The notes beneath the pieces are model-generated. The model did not search any database, was not told the origin of the DNA, and saw only the letters and a list, made by a program, of their open reading frames with translations. From QYQD01 sp040755415 (GTDB taxonomy: Bacteria; Desulfobacterota; QYQD01), in NCBI GenBank assembly GCA_040755415.1, contig JBFMAZ010000013.1:12280-76279 (forward strand): a stretch of DNA of 64,000 nucleotides. Reading direction: 5' to 3'. Of this stretch, positions 16,284-24,739 are shown one piece after another; position 1 is the stretch's first letter, and every line of letters begins with the position of its first letter. A program made the translations under genes and the position numbers.

Positions 16284-17330
16284 ATGTGGAAAATACTATC
16301 CTTTCTCTTAACTCTCCTTATTTTTTTACCTTCCTGTGCCGGGCGGACAGCACTCGATAGCGATGCCAGGCTGCCGCTGGCCCGAAAAGCTATAGCGTTG
16401 ATGCCTTTTGAGAACCTTTCTGATGATAAAGAGGCCATCGAAAAGGTTATGCCCTATATACGTCAGTGGTTCAAAGACGCCGGTTTTGAAATAGTACCCG
16501 ATGAAGTAGTTGAAAGATTTCTGTTGCGGCATGAAATTAGAAGTACCGGGCGTTTTTCAGATAAAACTATCCATGGTATGGAACGCGGGCTTGGAGCCGC
16601 TTATATTCTGCTGGGAAATGTAAATTCGTGCTCTGATGACCCGTTACTATCCATCTCTACCCGCCTGGTATCCGTGCCGGATGGGAATATTGTCTGGGGC
16701 GGGCATGCCAGCCGCAGTGGGGAGGAATTTAAAACGGTTCTGGGCCTGGGTAAGATTACGACCCTGGCCGGGCTTGCCCCTGTAGTAGTTGACGAACTTT
16801 TCTCTTCCCTCAAGCGGTTCGTGCCTCCGGATAAGGCAGAACGTGAAAAATGGCGTTTCCGGGTGGCGGTAATGCCCTTTGGAAACTTGAGCGCGCGCAA
16901 GGATGCCGGGGTTATCGCCACGTATCTATTCCTTTCGGGCATAGCGCAAAAACCGGGCTGGGCGACTGTTGAATATGGTAAGGTCTGGAATACCCTGGTT
17001 TCAGAGAACTATCCATACCGTGGAGAACTGGACTATGATACGTTGCAGGCGCTGGGCAGGAAACTTGAAGTCGATGGCATCCTGCTCGGAACAGTGGAAA
17101 AATATACTGAAGATCTGGGCGCCAAAGGACAGGTTATCCCGGAGGCAGCTATCAGCCTGCGTCTTTTATATGTTCCGAATAAAACCATTATCTGGGCAGA
17201 TCGACTGGGGGCTACCGGCGAAGATGATATTTTAGTCCTGGATTGGGGGCTAATAAGAACGGCCGATAAGGTTGCCGAAAAGGTAATTAAAAAGTTAGTC
17301 ACGCGTCTTCCATATATTGAGGTTAGATAA
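16284..17330 (+). CDS. Two-domain CsgG/GNA1162-like lipoprotein, paralogue 3
   Basis: 348-residue lipoprotein with leader MWKILSFLLTLLIFLPSC (lipobox LPSC). It is an internal duplication of the unit seen in the two upstream paralogues: AIALMPFENLSDDKEA near residue 36 and RVAVMPFGNLSARKDAG near 193, each followed by an AAYILLGNV or VDGILLGTVEKY strand and a VWGGHAS/IWADRLG strand. So the locus encodes four such domains in total. The ATG at 16284 has only a weak ribosome-binding site, perhaps because a mobile element (16092-16254) landed upstream. Function unknown; likely outer-membrane scaffold. Confidence 0.7.
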   Translation: MWKILSFLLTLLIFLPSCAGRTALDSDARLPLARKAIALMPFENLSDDKEAIEKVMPYIRQWFKDAGFEIVPDEVVERFLLRHEIRSTGRFSDKTIHGMERGLGAAYILLGNVNSCSDDPLLSISTRLVSVPDGNIVWGGHASRSGEEFKTVLGLGKITTLAGLAPVVVDELFSSLKRFVPPDKAEREKWRFRVAVMPFGNLSARKDAGVIATYLFLSGIAQKPGWATVEYGKVWNTLVSENYPYRGELDYDTLQALGRKLEVDGILLGTVEKYTEDLGAKGQVIPEAAISLRLLYVPNKTIIWADRLGATGEDDILVLDWGLIRTADKVAEKVIKKLVTRLPYIEVR

Positions 17331-17549
17331 AATGGCCCTCTAGGAAGCGAAAAAATAACAAATTCCAAAGCCAAAAGTTCAAAACAATGACAAAGTTCAA
17401 ATAATACCCGACAGACTTAATGGCAGAACTTATGTGCCTCTTTATAGTTGGACTTTGAATTTGATTTGACATTTGGATTTTAGGTTTTGAAATTATACAG
17501 TTACCTTACCTCTGACTTGCCAGAGTTAGGTTCGGTAAAGGGGTTAGAT

Positions 17550-19232
17550 ATGTCACTATTTATATTGTTACGAAACTGTATGGTGATCGGGTTGCTCCTG
17601 TTGCTTGCGGCCTGTAGCGGATTCATGACCACAGGGGGAACCCCTGTGGCCTGGGTGGATGGCGTACCGGTAACTGAGGGAGATCTAAAAGAGGCACTAA
17701 AGATAACCCATCGCACTGAGGCCGTACGGCCGGGTGAGCATCCCGATCTTATGGTTTATGTCAATAAATTGATCGATGAGCGCCTGATTGTCCAGGAGGC
17801 CTATCGGATGGGACTGGACAAGGACCCCTGGGTGCAAAATAAAATGCACGAGTATAAACTCAGGGAATCCGTGGTACGCCTCTATAAAGAAGAGGTTCAA
17901 GACAGGATCAGGATGAGCGATGACGAGATGCGGCGATTTTATAACGAGCAGATGGAGGAGGCACATATTCGCCAAATAACACTGGGGACTGAGGAAGAAG
18001 CCCTGAATATACGGGACCAGATTGAGGCTGGTTCTGATATGGCCGCTCTCGCCCGGGAGCATTCTATCGATATATTTAAAGATAAGGGGGGCGACCGTGG
18101 GTTTTTACGCCGGTGGCAGCTCCCGGAATCAGTTAGAGATGCGGCTTTCTCCCTCAAGGATGGCCAGATAGCACCCGTGATTAAGACTTCCTCCGGTTAT
18201 CAAATAATAAAAATTGAGGAGAAGAAGGCCGCACCAGAGAAAAATTTAGAGGAGATAAGGCGGGTTGCGGAGAAATCACTGCGCAAGAAAAAAGAAGAGG
18301 CGTTAGGTCAGGAAGTTTTAAAGGGATATCGAAAGCAGGCCGATATAGTCATAAGCGGAGATTTATTGGCAGAGTTGCCGGTTTCTATTGATGCAGCAAA
18401 AGATGAAAAATGGGCCAAGGATGAACGGCCTATTGCAAAAATTGGAGAAGAAATATTGACGGTTGGCCAGTTCTGTCAACAGCTCAAAGATATGCCGGAG
18501 TCTAAGTTGGTTACCGACGATCCACTGGCCTTAAAGCGCAAGTTCATAGATAGCTGGATCGACCGCAAACTTGTAGATATAACTGCCTTGAATCGACATT
18601 ATGAGCGGGATGAAGATTTCGGTCGTATGCTTAAGTATTATGAAGAATATTTACTAAAGAAGTTGTTTGCCCAGAAGGTTATATACCCGCAGATAAAGAT
18701 TTCGGACGAACTTCTCAAAAATTATTACGACAACCACCGCGATAATTATCTTAAACCGGTTCAATACCGGATACGGCAGATTACTGTAACTGACGAGGCG
18801 CAGGCCCGGACCATCCTGGAACAACTGCGCGGGGGAGCTGATTTTGCCTGGCTGGCAAAAAATAAGTCCGAAGACGGCCTGGCTGAAAAGGGAGGAGACA
18901 GAGGCTGGATTTCAGGAGATAGCCTACCTTCTTCCTTCGCTAAGGCTGTTTGCGACCTTAAGGTTGGGGAATTGAGCGACATATTTTCAGAAAACGGCGC
19001 ATATTTTATCGTAAAGTTGGAGGCCAAATCCGATGTTGAATATGAGGACTTTGAACAAATAAAGGATGCCGTGCAAAAGGACTACGTCAAGGAAAACTAT
19101 GAGCAATTATGGACAAATTATGCCGGAGAGTTACGACAGGATGCTGAAGTCAGTATAAATACCCCCTTTATCCAGGAATTGGCGGAAAGATTCTTGCCTT
19201 CAAAAAAGGCCTCGTCCCTTGACAAGCAATGA
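17550..19232 (+). CDS. Tandem-duplicated parvulin (PpiC/SurA-type) lipoprotein
   Basis: 560-residue exported foldase. Lipobox LLLLAAC, then SurA-like N-region (VDGVPVTEGDLKEAL, LIDERLIVQEAYRMG) and a parvulin domain at about 137-230 (HIRQITLG, GGDRGFLRRWQLP, YQIIKIEEKK). The whole arrangement repeats: a second SurA-like helix block (IAKIGEEILTVGQF ... DSWIDRKLVDI) and a second parvulin at about 405-494 (YRIRQITVTDEAQ, GGDRGWISGDSLP, FIVKLEAK). Start ATG 17550 has AAAGGGG eight bases upstream; a frame extending to 17487 is less likely. It probably assists folding or haem-protein assembly of the downstream cytochromes, whose gene overlaps its stop by four bases. Confidence 0.88.
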   Translation: MSLFILLRNCMVIGLLLLLAACSGFMTTGGTPVAWVDGVPVTEGDLKEALKITHRTEAVRPGEHPDLMVYVNKLIDERLIVQEAYRMGLDKDPWVQNKMHEYKLRESVVRLYKEEVQDRIRMSDDEMRRFYNEQMEEAHIRQITLGTEEEALNIRDQIEAGSDMAALAREHSIDIFKDKGGDRGFLRRWQLPESVRDAAFSLKDGQIAPVIKTSSGYQIIKIEEKKAAPEKNLEEIRRVAEKSLRKKKEEALGQEVLKGYRKQADIVISGDLLAELPVSIDAAKDEKWAKDERPIAKIGEEILTVGQFCQQLKDMPESKLVTDDPLALKRKFIDSWIDRKLVDITALNRHYERDEDFGRMLKYYEEYLLKKLFAQKVIYPQIKISDELLKNYYDNHRDNYLKPVQYRIRQITVTDEAQARTILEQLRGGADFAWLAKNKSEDGLAEKGGDRGWISGDSLPSSFAKAVCDLKVGELSDIFSENGAYFIVKLEAKSDVEYEDFEQIKDAVQKDYVKENYEQLWTNYAGELRQDAEVSINTPFIQELAERFLPSKKASSLDKQ

Positions 19233-21232
19233 AGGCTAATGATATGGTGCTGCGCATGAAAAATTCGAAATTCGAAGCTCGAAATTCGAAAATTAAAGTA
19301 GTTGGCCTTGTACTATTTGTCTGCCTTATCATTTTAAGTTGTGCTGAGGCGCCGACCAGGCCTCAGCGAGGTTTCGCTCCGAAGGCATGTCTGGACTGCC
19401 ATGGCAAGAAGTTCGATGATCTCAAAAAACCTTATGTCCATGGTCCGGCGCTCGAAAAAGACTGCGAAGTATGCCATGATCGCCATGGTAAGATACCCAT
19501 CAGGACATTCAAAAAACCGGGTGCCGCATTGTGTTATACCTGCCATGCCGCGGAAAAACTAGGGATAAGTGAAAAAGCTGCGGTTCATACCCCTATAAAA
19601 GAAGGCAAATGTATACCCTGTCATGCCCCGCATGCCGGTGACAATAAACTCTTCTTAAAAAAGCAGGGTAATAGCCTTTGCTTTGATTGTCACCAGGAGA
19701 CTCTATTTAAAGGCGCTAAAATCCATGCCCCGTTAGAAAAGGGGTGCTTGACCTGCCACAGACCTCATGCCTCACCCCAGGCCGATCATCTTGTCAAACC
19801 AGAGACAGAGCTTTGCCTTGGTTGCCACAACTCAGGGAGCGCCTCTTTCCGGACAGCCCATCAGAATTACCCAGTGGAAAAGGCGCATTGTACGGGATGC
19901 CATGACCCGCATGCCACGGCCCATCCTAAGTTACTAAGACCTTCTATACATAAGCCGCTGGCGGAAAAAAGGTGTAGTTCCTGCCACCGTCCATCTGCAG
20001 ATAAAGAGCCGCTAAAGGCCGTGGCTCAGGATGGCGCCCTTTGCTACTCCTGCCACGAGCAGGTGGCCAGGCGATTTGAACAGGTCTGCCGGCATAAGCC
20101 CATACAAGAGGGCAAGTGCCTGGTCTGCCATAGTCCCCATGCCACGGATTTTGTCCCCCAGTTGGTTAAGGATGTCAACTCTCTTTGTTTTGCCTGTCAT
20201 AAAGAGAAGGCAGGTTCTTTGAAGGCAGGTGTGCCGCATGCGCCACTCAAAAAGCAGGGTTGTACGGCCTGTCATGATGCACATGCCTCGGCTAATACTA
20301 GATTGCTCAAGATGGAAAAAGAGAAGCTCTGTCTCGAGTGTCATAAGAAGACAGAGGAAGAACTAAGGGCAACTTATGTACATAAACCCCTTGCATCTGA
20401 TCAGTGTACGACCTGCCACAACGCCCATGGATCCAATTATAAGGGAATGCTGGGCGTATCCCCGGAGGCCCTGTGCTACAGTTGTCATAAGGAGGCCAGA
20501 GATAAATTTTATAAGGCATACGTTCATACCCCGGTAAGTAAAAAGAATTGTACAGGATGTCATAAGCCGCATGGAGCAAATTATAAATCTCTTCTCAAGC
20601 ATTCCAAGGTGGATATTTGTTTCTCCTGTCATGTAGAAATGAAGAACATAGGTGCAGAAGGCAAGGGTCATCCGCCATTTATGAGGAAGGAATGCCAGGG
20701 CTGTCACGACCCCCACGCCAGTAATTATCCGATGCAGCAAGCGCTTCCACCTTCTGAACTCTGTCTGAGGTGTCATAAGAACTTCGTGGCCAAAGGAAAA
20801 GACGCCCCGGCCGTACATCAGCCGGTAAAGGAAGGAAACTGTATCAGTTGCCATAGCCCGCACGGTACAAAACTGGCCAGTTTGCTCCTCAATCAAACCG
20901 GTGAGTTGTGTCTGTCCTGTCATGGCCAGCTAAAGGAGGCGCTGCGTTCGGCCCGGGGGCATACGCCGGTCAAGCAAGGTAATTGCCGCGGCTGCCATCT
21001 GCCCCATTACGGAGAAGAAAAAGGGCTCTTGGCCAACCGGGATCCATTCCTCTGTCTCCAGTGCCATGCTGCCGATAAACCTACCAATATCAAGGCGCAT
21101 CAGGGATTGCTCCAAAACACCAGCTTATGTCTGGAGTGTCATGAGCCGCATATATCCGCCAAAGGGAGTTTGTTGAAGAAAAATGAGCACAGTCCTTTTG
21201 CCAAGAGAGATTGCAGGCTGTGTCATAAATAA
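19229..21232 (+). CDS. 26-haem c-type cytochrome lipoprotein
   Basis: 667-residue cytochrome with 26 CXXCH haem-binding motifs spaced in doubled pairs (for example CLDCH...CEVCH...CYTCH...CIPCH to the last CRLCH three residues from the end). The pattern CxxCHxPH(A/G) ... L-CxxCH is that of paired-CXXCH cytochromes. Leader GLVLFVCLIILSC has a lipobox, so it is predicted to be lipid-anchored, probably at the outer membrane. The ATG at 19229 overlaps the foldase stop (ATGA); ATG 19244 with an AAGG box is an alternative. Residues about 10-23 are encoded by an A/T-rich intergenic repeat (19258-19300). Role: electron storage and transfer across or beyond the outer membrane (inference). Confidence 0.9.
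   Translation: MKANDMVLRMKNSKFEARNSKIKVVGLVLFVCLIILSCAEAPTRPQRGFAPKACLDCHGKKFDDLKKPYVHGPALEKDCEVCHDRHGKIPIRTFKKPGAALCYTCHAAEKLGISEKAAVHTPIKEGKCIPCHAPHAGDNKLFLKKQGNSLCFDCHQETLFKGAKIHAPLEKGCLTCHRPHASPQADHLVKPETELCLGCHNSGSASFRTAHQNYPVEKAHCTGCHDPHATAHPKLLRPSIHKPLAEKRCSSCHRPSADKEPLKAVAQDGALCYSCHEQVARRFEQVCRHKPIQEGKCLVCHSPHATDFVPQLVKDVNSLCFACHKEKAGSLKAGVPHAPLKKQGCTACHDAHASANTRLLKMEKEKLCLECHKKTEEELRATYVHKPLASDQCTTCHNAHGSNYKGMLGVSPEALCYSCHKEARDKFYKAYVHTPVSKKNCTGCHKPHGANYKSLLKHSKVDICFSCHVEMKNIGAEGKGHPPFMRKECQGCHDPHASNYPMQQALPPSELCLRCHKNFVAKGKDAPAVHQPVKEGNCISCHSPHGTKLASLLLNQTGELCLSCHGQLKEALRSARGHTPVKQGNCRGCHLPHYGEEKGLLANRDPFLCLQCHAADKPTNIKAHQGLLQNTSLCLECHEPHISAKGSLLKKNEHSPFAKRDCRLCHK
19258..19300. repeat. 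A/T-rich dispersed repeat inside N-terminal coding region
   Basis: Tract of TTCGAA-type words (AAATTCGAAATTCG and similar) matching the intergenic repeats elsewhere in the window. Here it is translated into the pre-leader residues of the 26-haem cytochrome (NSKFEARNSKIK). Confidence 0.6.
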
Positions 21233-21375
21233 CATGGATATCTACCGCAGAGGCACAGAGGCCGTATAGATAAATGACAAATATCAAAATCCAAAGTTCA
21301 AATCAATGACAAAGTTCAAATGATGAAACATTGACAATACCCGGAAGGTTTATGGAGTGGAGAGATATTAACAAG

Positions 21376-22608
21376 ATGAAGGTTAAGTTAGCTATATGGC
21401 CTTTACTGGGCTTTTTTGCCTGGATACTTACGGGCGAGGCGGCGGCAAAGCCTTCGGCTGATACCTGTTATAGCTGCCATAGCCAGTTAAAAAAGGAATT
21501 TGCGCAAAAAACCATACATGATCCAGTAGACAAGGGCCAGTGCACAGCCTGTCACAATCCTCACGCCACGAACCAGGATAAGTTTTTAAAAGACGAGATA
21601 AACAAGGTCTGTTATAGTTGTCACAAGGGATTGGCACAGGAACTGGGGCGTGGGCACGTTCATTCCGTACTTTTGCATGATAAATGCACGCGCTGTCACA
21701 GTCCCCATGCCTCTGCACACAGAAATCTGCTGGCTAAAGAAGCAAATAGTTTATGCCTGGACTGCCATGAAGGTGTAAAAAAGCAGCTTGCCTTTTCCTA
21801 CTCTATACCGCCCTTCCGGGAGAAGAAGTGCCTTTCTTGTCACGAACCACATGTCTCCAGGGAGGAAGGGTTGGTAAGGAAAAGTATAAATCGTCTTTGC
21901 CAGGACTGTCATGGCATTAAGTGCAAGAGTAAAGGCGTTTCTCTGGCCTTTGCCCTCCAGGATGCCGACTGCACTAACTGCCATAATCCCCACGCCTCAA
22001 ACAAGAAAGGGGTTTTCAACCCTGTAGCCCATCAGTCTTTCGTTGATCAAAAATGTGAGGCATGCCACGATGCGATTGCAGCAAATAAGCCCCTTACGAC
22101 AAAGCTAACCGGCCGGGCATTATGCTTTGATTGCCATGGCAATAAGAAAGATATGCTATCTAAGATATACGTTCACGCCGGAGGAGGTACCTGCACCACC
22201 TGTCATAATCCTCATGCCTCGCAGGATAAGGGCCTTATCTGGAAGAAAGAGAAATGGCTCTGCATCTCCTGCCATTCCGACACAGACCGGCGTGAGAAGG
22301 CATCCATTGAGAAGCAAAAAGACATCCGCTGTACGGCCATAATAGAAGGGAAATGCTCCCATTGTCATGATCCACACGCCGCAAATATGCCCCGTTACTT
22401 TAAAGGCGATGGCGTTGATATCTGTGTAAGTTGCCATAAAAGAGAACACAGCTTATCGCATCCCCTCAGGGAAAAATCTATAGATCCGCGGACTAACCAG
22501 CCGACTTATTGCACTACCTGTCACGGAATGCATACTGCTGAAAACAAATTTATGCTCTATTTCGACCGCAAAAGGGAACTGTGTATAGAGTGTCATAAAA
22601 GGGATTAA
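21376..22608 (+). CDS. 16-haem secreted c-type cytochrome
   Basis: About 410 residues with 16 CXXCH motifs (first CYSCH, last CIECH near the C-terminus), again in CxxCHxPHA pairs, so a sibling of the upstream 26-haem protein. The leader MKVKLAIWPLLGFFAWILTGEAAA has a classical signal-peptide core and no lipobox, so the mature protein should be periplasmic or secreted. ATG 21376 is preferred; ATG 21352 and 21331 in frame would lengthen the N-terminus before the hydrophobic core. One extra unpaired Cys pair (IKCKSKG, IRCTAI) is not haem-like. Probable electron carrier to the outer-membrane conduit. Confidence 0.9.
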   Translation: MKVKLAIWPLLGFFAWILTGEAAAKPSADTCYSCHSQLKKEFAQKTIHDPVDKGQCTACHNPHATNQDKFLKDEINKVCYSCHKGLAQELGRGHVHSVLLHDKCTRCHSPHASAHRNLLAKEANSLCLDCHEGVKKQLAFSYSIPPFREKKCLSCHEPHVSREEGLVRKSINRLCQDCHGIKCKSKGVSLAFALQDADCTNCHNPHASNKKGVFNPVAHQSFVDQKCEACHDAIAANKPLTTKLTGRALCFDCHGNKKDMLSKIYVHAGGGTCTTCHNPHASQDKGLIWKKEKWLCISCHSDTDRREKASIEKQKDIRCTAIIEGKCSHCHDPHAANMPRYFKGDGVDICVSCHKREHSLSHPLREKSIDPRTNQPTYCTTCHGMHTAENKFMLYFDRKRELCIECHKRD

Positions 22609-22620
22609 GGAGCTTGCGGT

Positions 22621-23580
22621 ATGGCTTTGATATTTGGCAGGATCAGGTTTTTATTAATTGTCCTTGTGCTGTGTAGCATTATGTCGGTTTTTTTCGCACT
22701 TAATCCTTGTATTGCCCAGCAAAAGGCACCCTTTGCCCTCCAGGTTGGTTTTACACAACTGGAAGGCATGGGCAAATTGAAGCAGATCCGGAGCCTTTTC
22801 TGGTCACAGGCCAAAAATAGACTGCTTGTGGCCGATACCGGCAATAACCGCCTGCTTTTCTTTGGCGACAGCGAGGGTAAATTCCGGTTCCTGTCTGAAT
22901 TTAAATCTGACAAAATGGTGTTACCCATTAGCGCTGTAGAGACCAGCCAGGGGACGATTATAGTCATTGAGCGAGGTGCTCAGAGTATTATCAGTTATAA
23001 TCCTGAGACCGGCGAGAGACGCGGCATTCTTGGGGATGAATTTCCTGATGCCTCGTCCTTCTGGCCTACTTATCTGGCCTTAGATGATAAGGACAATCTT
23101 TATGTCGTGGATCAAGGGAACCAGAGAATTTACATTTTTGATGGAAGTCTAAGGTATAAGCTCCATATAAATTCTCCTGAACCGAAGTTCACAGGATTTT
23201 CAGCGGTGGCAGTTGATAAGGACGGGAACATAATTGCGCTTGAGGCCCAGCGCGGTATAATCTATGTCTTCGATAAAGAAGGAAAGATTATCCGCCAGGT
23301 TAGTAAGCGCGGGGAGCTCCGCGGAGAAACTGAATTTCCGGTGGACATAGCTGTGGACGGACAGGGGCGCATTTACATCCTGGATTCTCACCGGCATCAG
23401 GTCGTTCTTCTTGACCGGGAAGGAAATTGGCAGGGGGAGATAGGCGAAAAGGGGTGGAAGGAAGGAAAGCTCATATTCCCCCATCGGATAGCGGCAGCTT
23501 CTGATTACCGCCTGTTTATCGTTGATGCCGATGATAATCGCCTGCAGGTTTTTATCCCGGCCGGGGGATCGGGGCAATAG
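22621..23580 (+). CDS. Secreted NHL-repeat beta-propeller protein
   Basis: 319-residue protein with a signal peptide (core LLIVLVLCSIMSVFF, cleavage after NPCIA) and about six NHL-type blades, for example RLLVADTGNNRLLFF, LYVVDQGNQRIYIF, IYVFDKEGKIIRQ, IYILDSHRHQVVLLD and LFIVDADDNRLQVF. Such propellers mediate protein or ligand contacts and accompany multihaem cytochromes in Geobacter-like electron-transfer loci. AAGGAG precedes ATG 22621 and the gene lies 12 bases after the 16-haem cytochrome, so it belongs to the same operon. A mobile element begins right after its stop codon. Confidence 0.82.
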   Translation: MALIFGRIRFLLIVLVLCSIMSVFFALNPCIAQQKAPFALQVGFTQLEGMGKLKQIRSLFWSQAKNRLLVADTGNNRLLFFGDSEGKFRFLSEFKSDKMVLPISAVETSQGTIIVIERGAQSIISYNPETGERRGILGDEFPDASSFWPTYLALDDKDNLYVVDQGNQRIYIFDGSLRYKLHINSPEPKFTGFSAVAVDKDGNIIALEAQRGIIYVFDKEGKIIRQVSKRGELRGETEFPVDIAVDGQGRIYILDSHRHQVVLLDREGNWQGEIGEKGWKEGKLIFPHRIAAASDYRLFIVDADDNRLQVFIPAGGSGQ

Positions 23581-23583
23581 TTA

Positions 23584-23739
23584 GTGTTCATCCGGAAACC
23601 CCGGTTTTTTCCCTCTCCCCTGGCGGGAGAGGGTTAGGGTGAGGGGGATAACCTAGCGATTTTCCTATCAGTTCACCCTCCCCCCCAACCCCCTCCCGTC
23701 GAGGGAGGGGGGAGTTTTTAGGGGTTTCCGGATGGACAC
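23584..23739. mobile_element. MITE-like element type 3 (156 bp, 6-bp TSD)
   Basis: Inverted ends GTGTTCATCCGGAAACCCC and, from the right, GTGTCCATCCGGAAACCCC (one mismatch). Flanked by the direct repeat TAGTTA at 23578-23583 and 23740-23745; the left copy includes the TAG stop codon of the NHL gene. The interior holds long GC-rich palindromes (CCCTCTCCC...GGGAGAGGG and CCCCCTCCC...GGGAGGGGGG). Confidence 0.75.
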
Positions 23740-23791
23740 TAGTTAGATTAACTGTAACGAGATCTTCTGAGTCATAAAATAATAAACTTAG

Positions 23792-23835
23792 AACCCCTCA
23801 CCGTGGTCTTTAGTCTAGCCACGTGAGGGGTTTTA
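23792..23835 (+). terminator. Rho-independent terminator
   Basis: Stem AACCCCTCAC(CGTGG) pairing with (CCACG)TGAGGGGTT, an 11-base loop and a short T run (TTTTAT). It ends the electron-transfer operon upstream of the DUF2155 lipoprotein gene, and may equally act as a leader attenuator for the latter. Confidence 0.7.
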
Positions 23836-23859
23836 TACTAATACGGAGGGTATAGGATA

Positions 23860-24480
23860 ATGGGTACATTCAAAAAAATCAGGATCATTGCAGTTCCACT
23901 TATTGCAGGGGGGATTTTGTTGGCCGGCGGATGTCAGAAAAAGGAAGACATAAAAACGGCGCAAAAGGAACCGGCAATGCCTTCTGAACCGTCTATGCAC
24001 GGACCTGCTTCAGCCGGGCAAGAGCAGATGCCCCCGGCCATGGGAAAACAATTCCCGAAAGAGATGCTTGAAGCCATCCGTGAAATGGAGCAAAAACCGG
24101 ATGTGAAGCCTGTTAAAAAAGGTCATGCACCGGTGGTTGTCCCCCAGGATGTCCAGGGCAAATGGAAAGCGGTAGTAATAGTAGTGGTTAATAAACAAAC
24201 GAACGAAAAAAAGGATTATGTAGTAGGGATTAACAAGGAATTTGCAGTTCCCAATAGTAAGATAAAAATTAAGGTATTAAATTTCCTGCCTAATTTTTCT
24301 ATGTCTCCCCAGGGGATAACATCGCTTTCTAATGAACCTAAAAACCCGGCTGCCCAAGTGATCGTTTATGAGGACGACAAGAATGTTTTTGAAGGCTGGC
24401 TGTTTGAAAAGTTTCCTCAGGTACACCCTTTCCAGCACAGGGTGTATGCTCTGTTGCTGAAAAACCAAATACCGATTTAG
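23860..24480 (+). CDS. DUF2155-like lipoprotein
   Basis: 206-residue lipoprotein: leader with lipobox LAGGC near residue 25, a Pro/Met/Glu-rich linker (30-95), and a C-terminal beta domain (about 105-200) with VVNKQTNEKKDYVVGI ... FEGWLFEKFPQVHPFQH near the end, the pattern of DUF2155 proteins, where the conserved W-(L/M)-F...P...H-P...Y motif closes the domain. Function of that family is not known; it is common in periplasm of proteobacteria. Stands alone after a terminator. Confidence 0.65.
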   Translation: MGTFKKIRIIAVPLIAGGILLAGGCQKKEDIKTAQKEPAMPSEPSMHGPASAGQEQMPPAMGKQFPKEMLEAIREMEQKPDVKPVKKGHAPVVVPQDVQGKWKAVVIVVVNKQTNEKKDYVVGINKEFAVPNSKIKIKVLNFLPNFSMSPQGITSLSNEPKNPAAQVIVYEDDKNVFEGWLFEKFPQVHPFQHRVYALLLKNQIPI

Positions 24481-24565
24481 ATGTGTTAGCCACGAATACG
24501 CACGAATGTACACAAATTATACAAATAAAACAGACGCAATGAGATGCTATAAAATGGTTTCTATC

Positions 24566-24695
24566 GAGCCTCTTGCAAAAGTCTTGTAAATGGCGTTCTT
24601 GTCATTCCGGCGAAAGCCGGAATCCAGTAATTTCAAGCAGTTTAGATACCTCTGGACACCGGTTTTCACCGGTGTGACGATTTTTGCAAGAACCT
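24566..24695 (+). mobile_element. MITE family 2, copy B (130 bp, 5-bp TSD)
   Basis: Ends GAGCCTCTTGCAAAAGTC and, from the right, AGGTTCTTGCAAAAATC, flanked by a 5-bp direct repeat CTATC (24561-24565 and 24696-24700). Contains the same CACCGG-TTTT-CACCGGTG palindrome as the copy at 10521. It lies just past the 3' end of the minus-strand cytochrome gene. Confidence 0.78.
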
Positions 24696-24739
24696 CTATC
24701 TGTTCGAGTTTATTCGTGTCAATTTGTGGCAAGCAGTTC

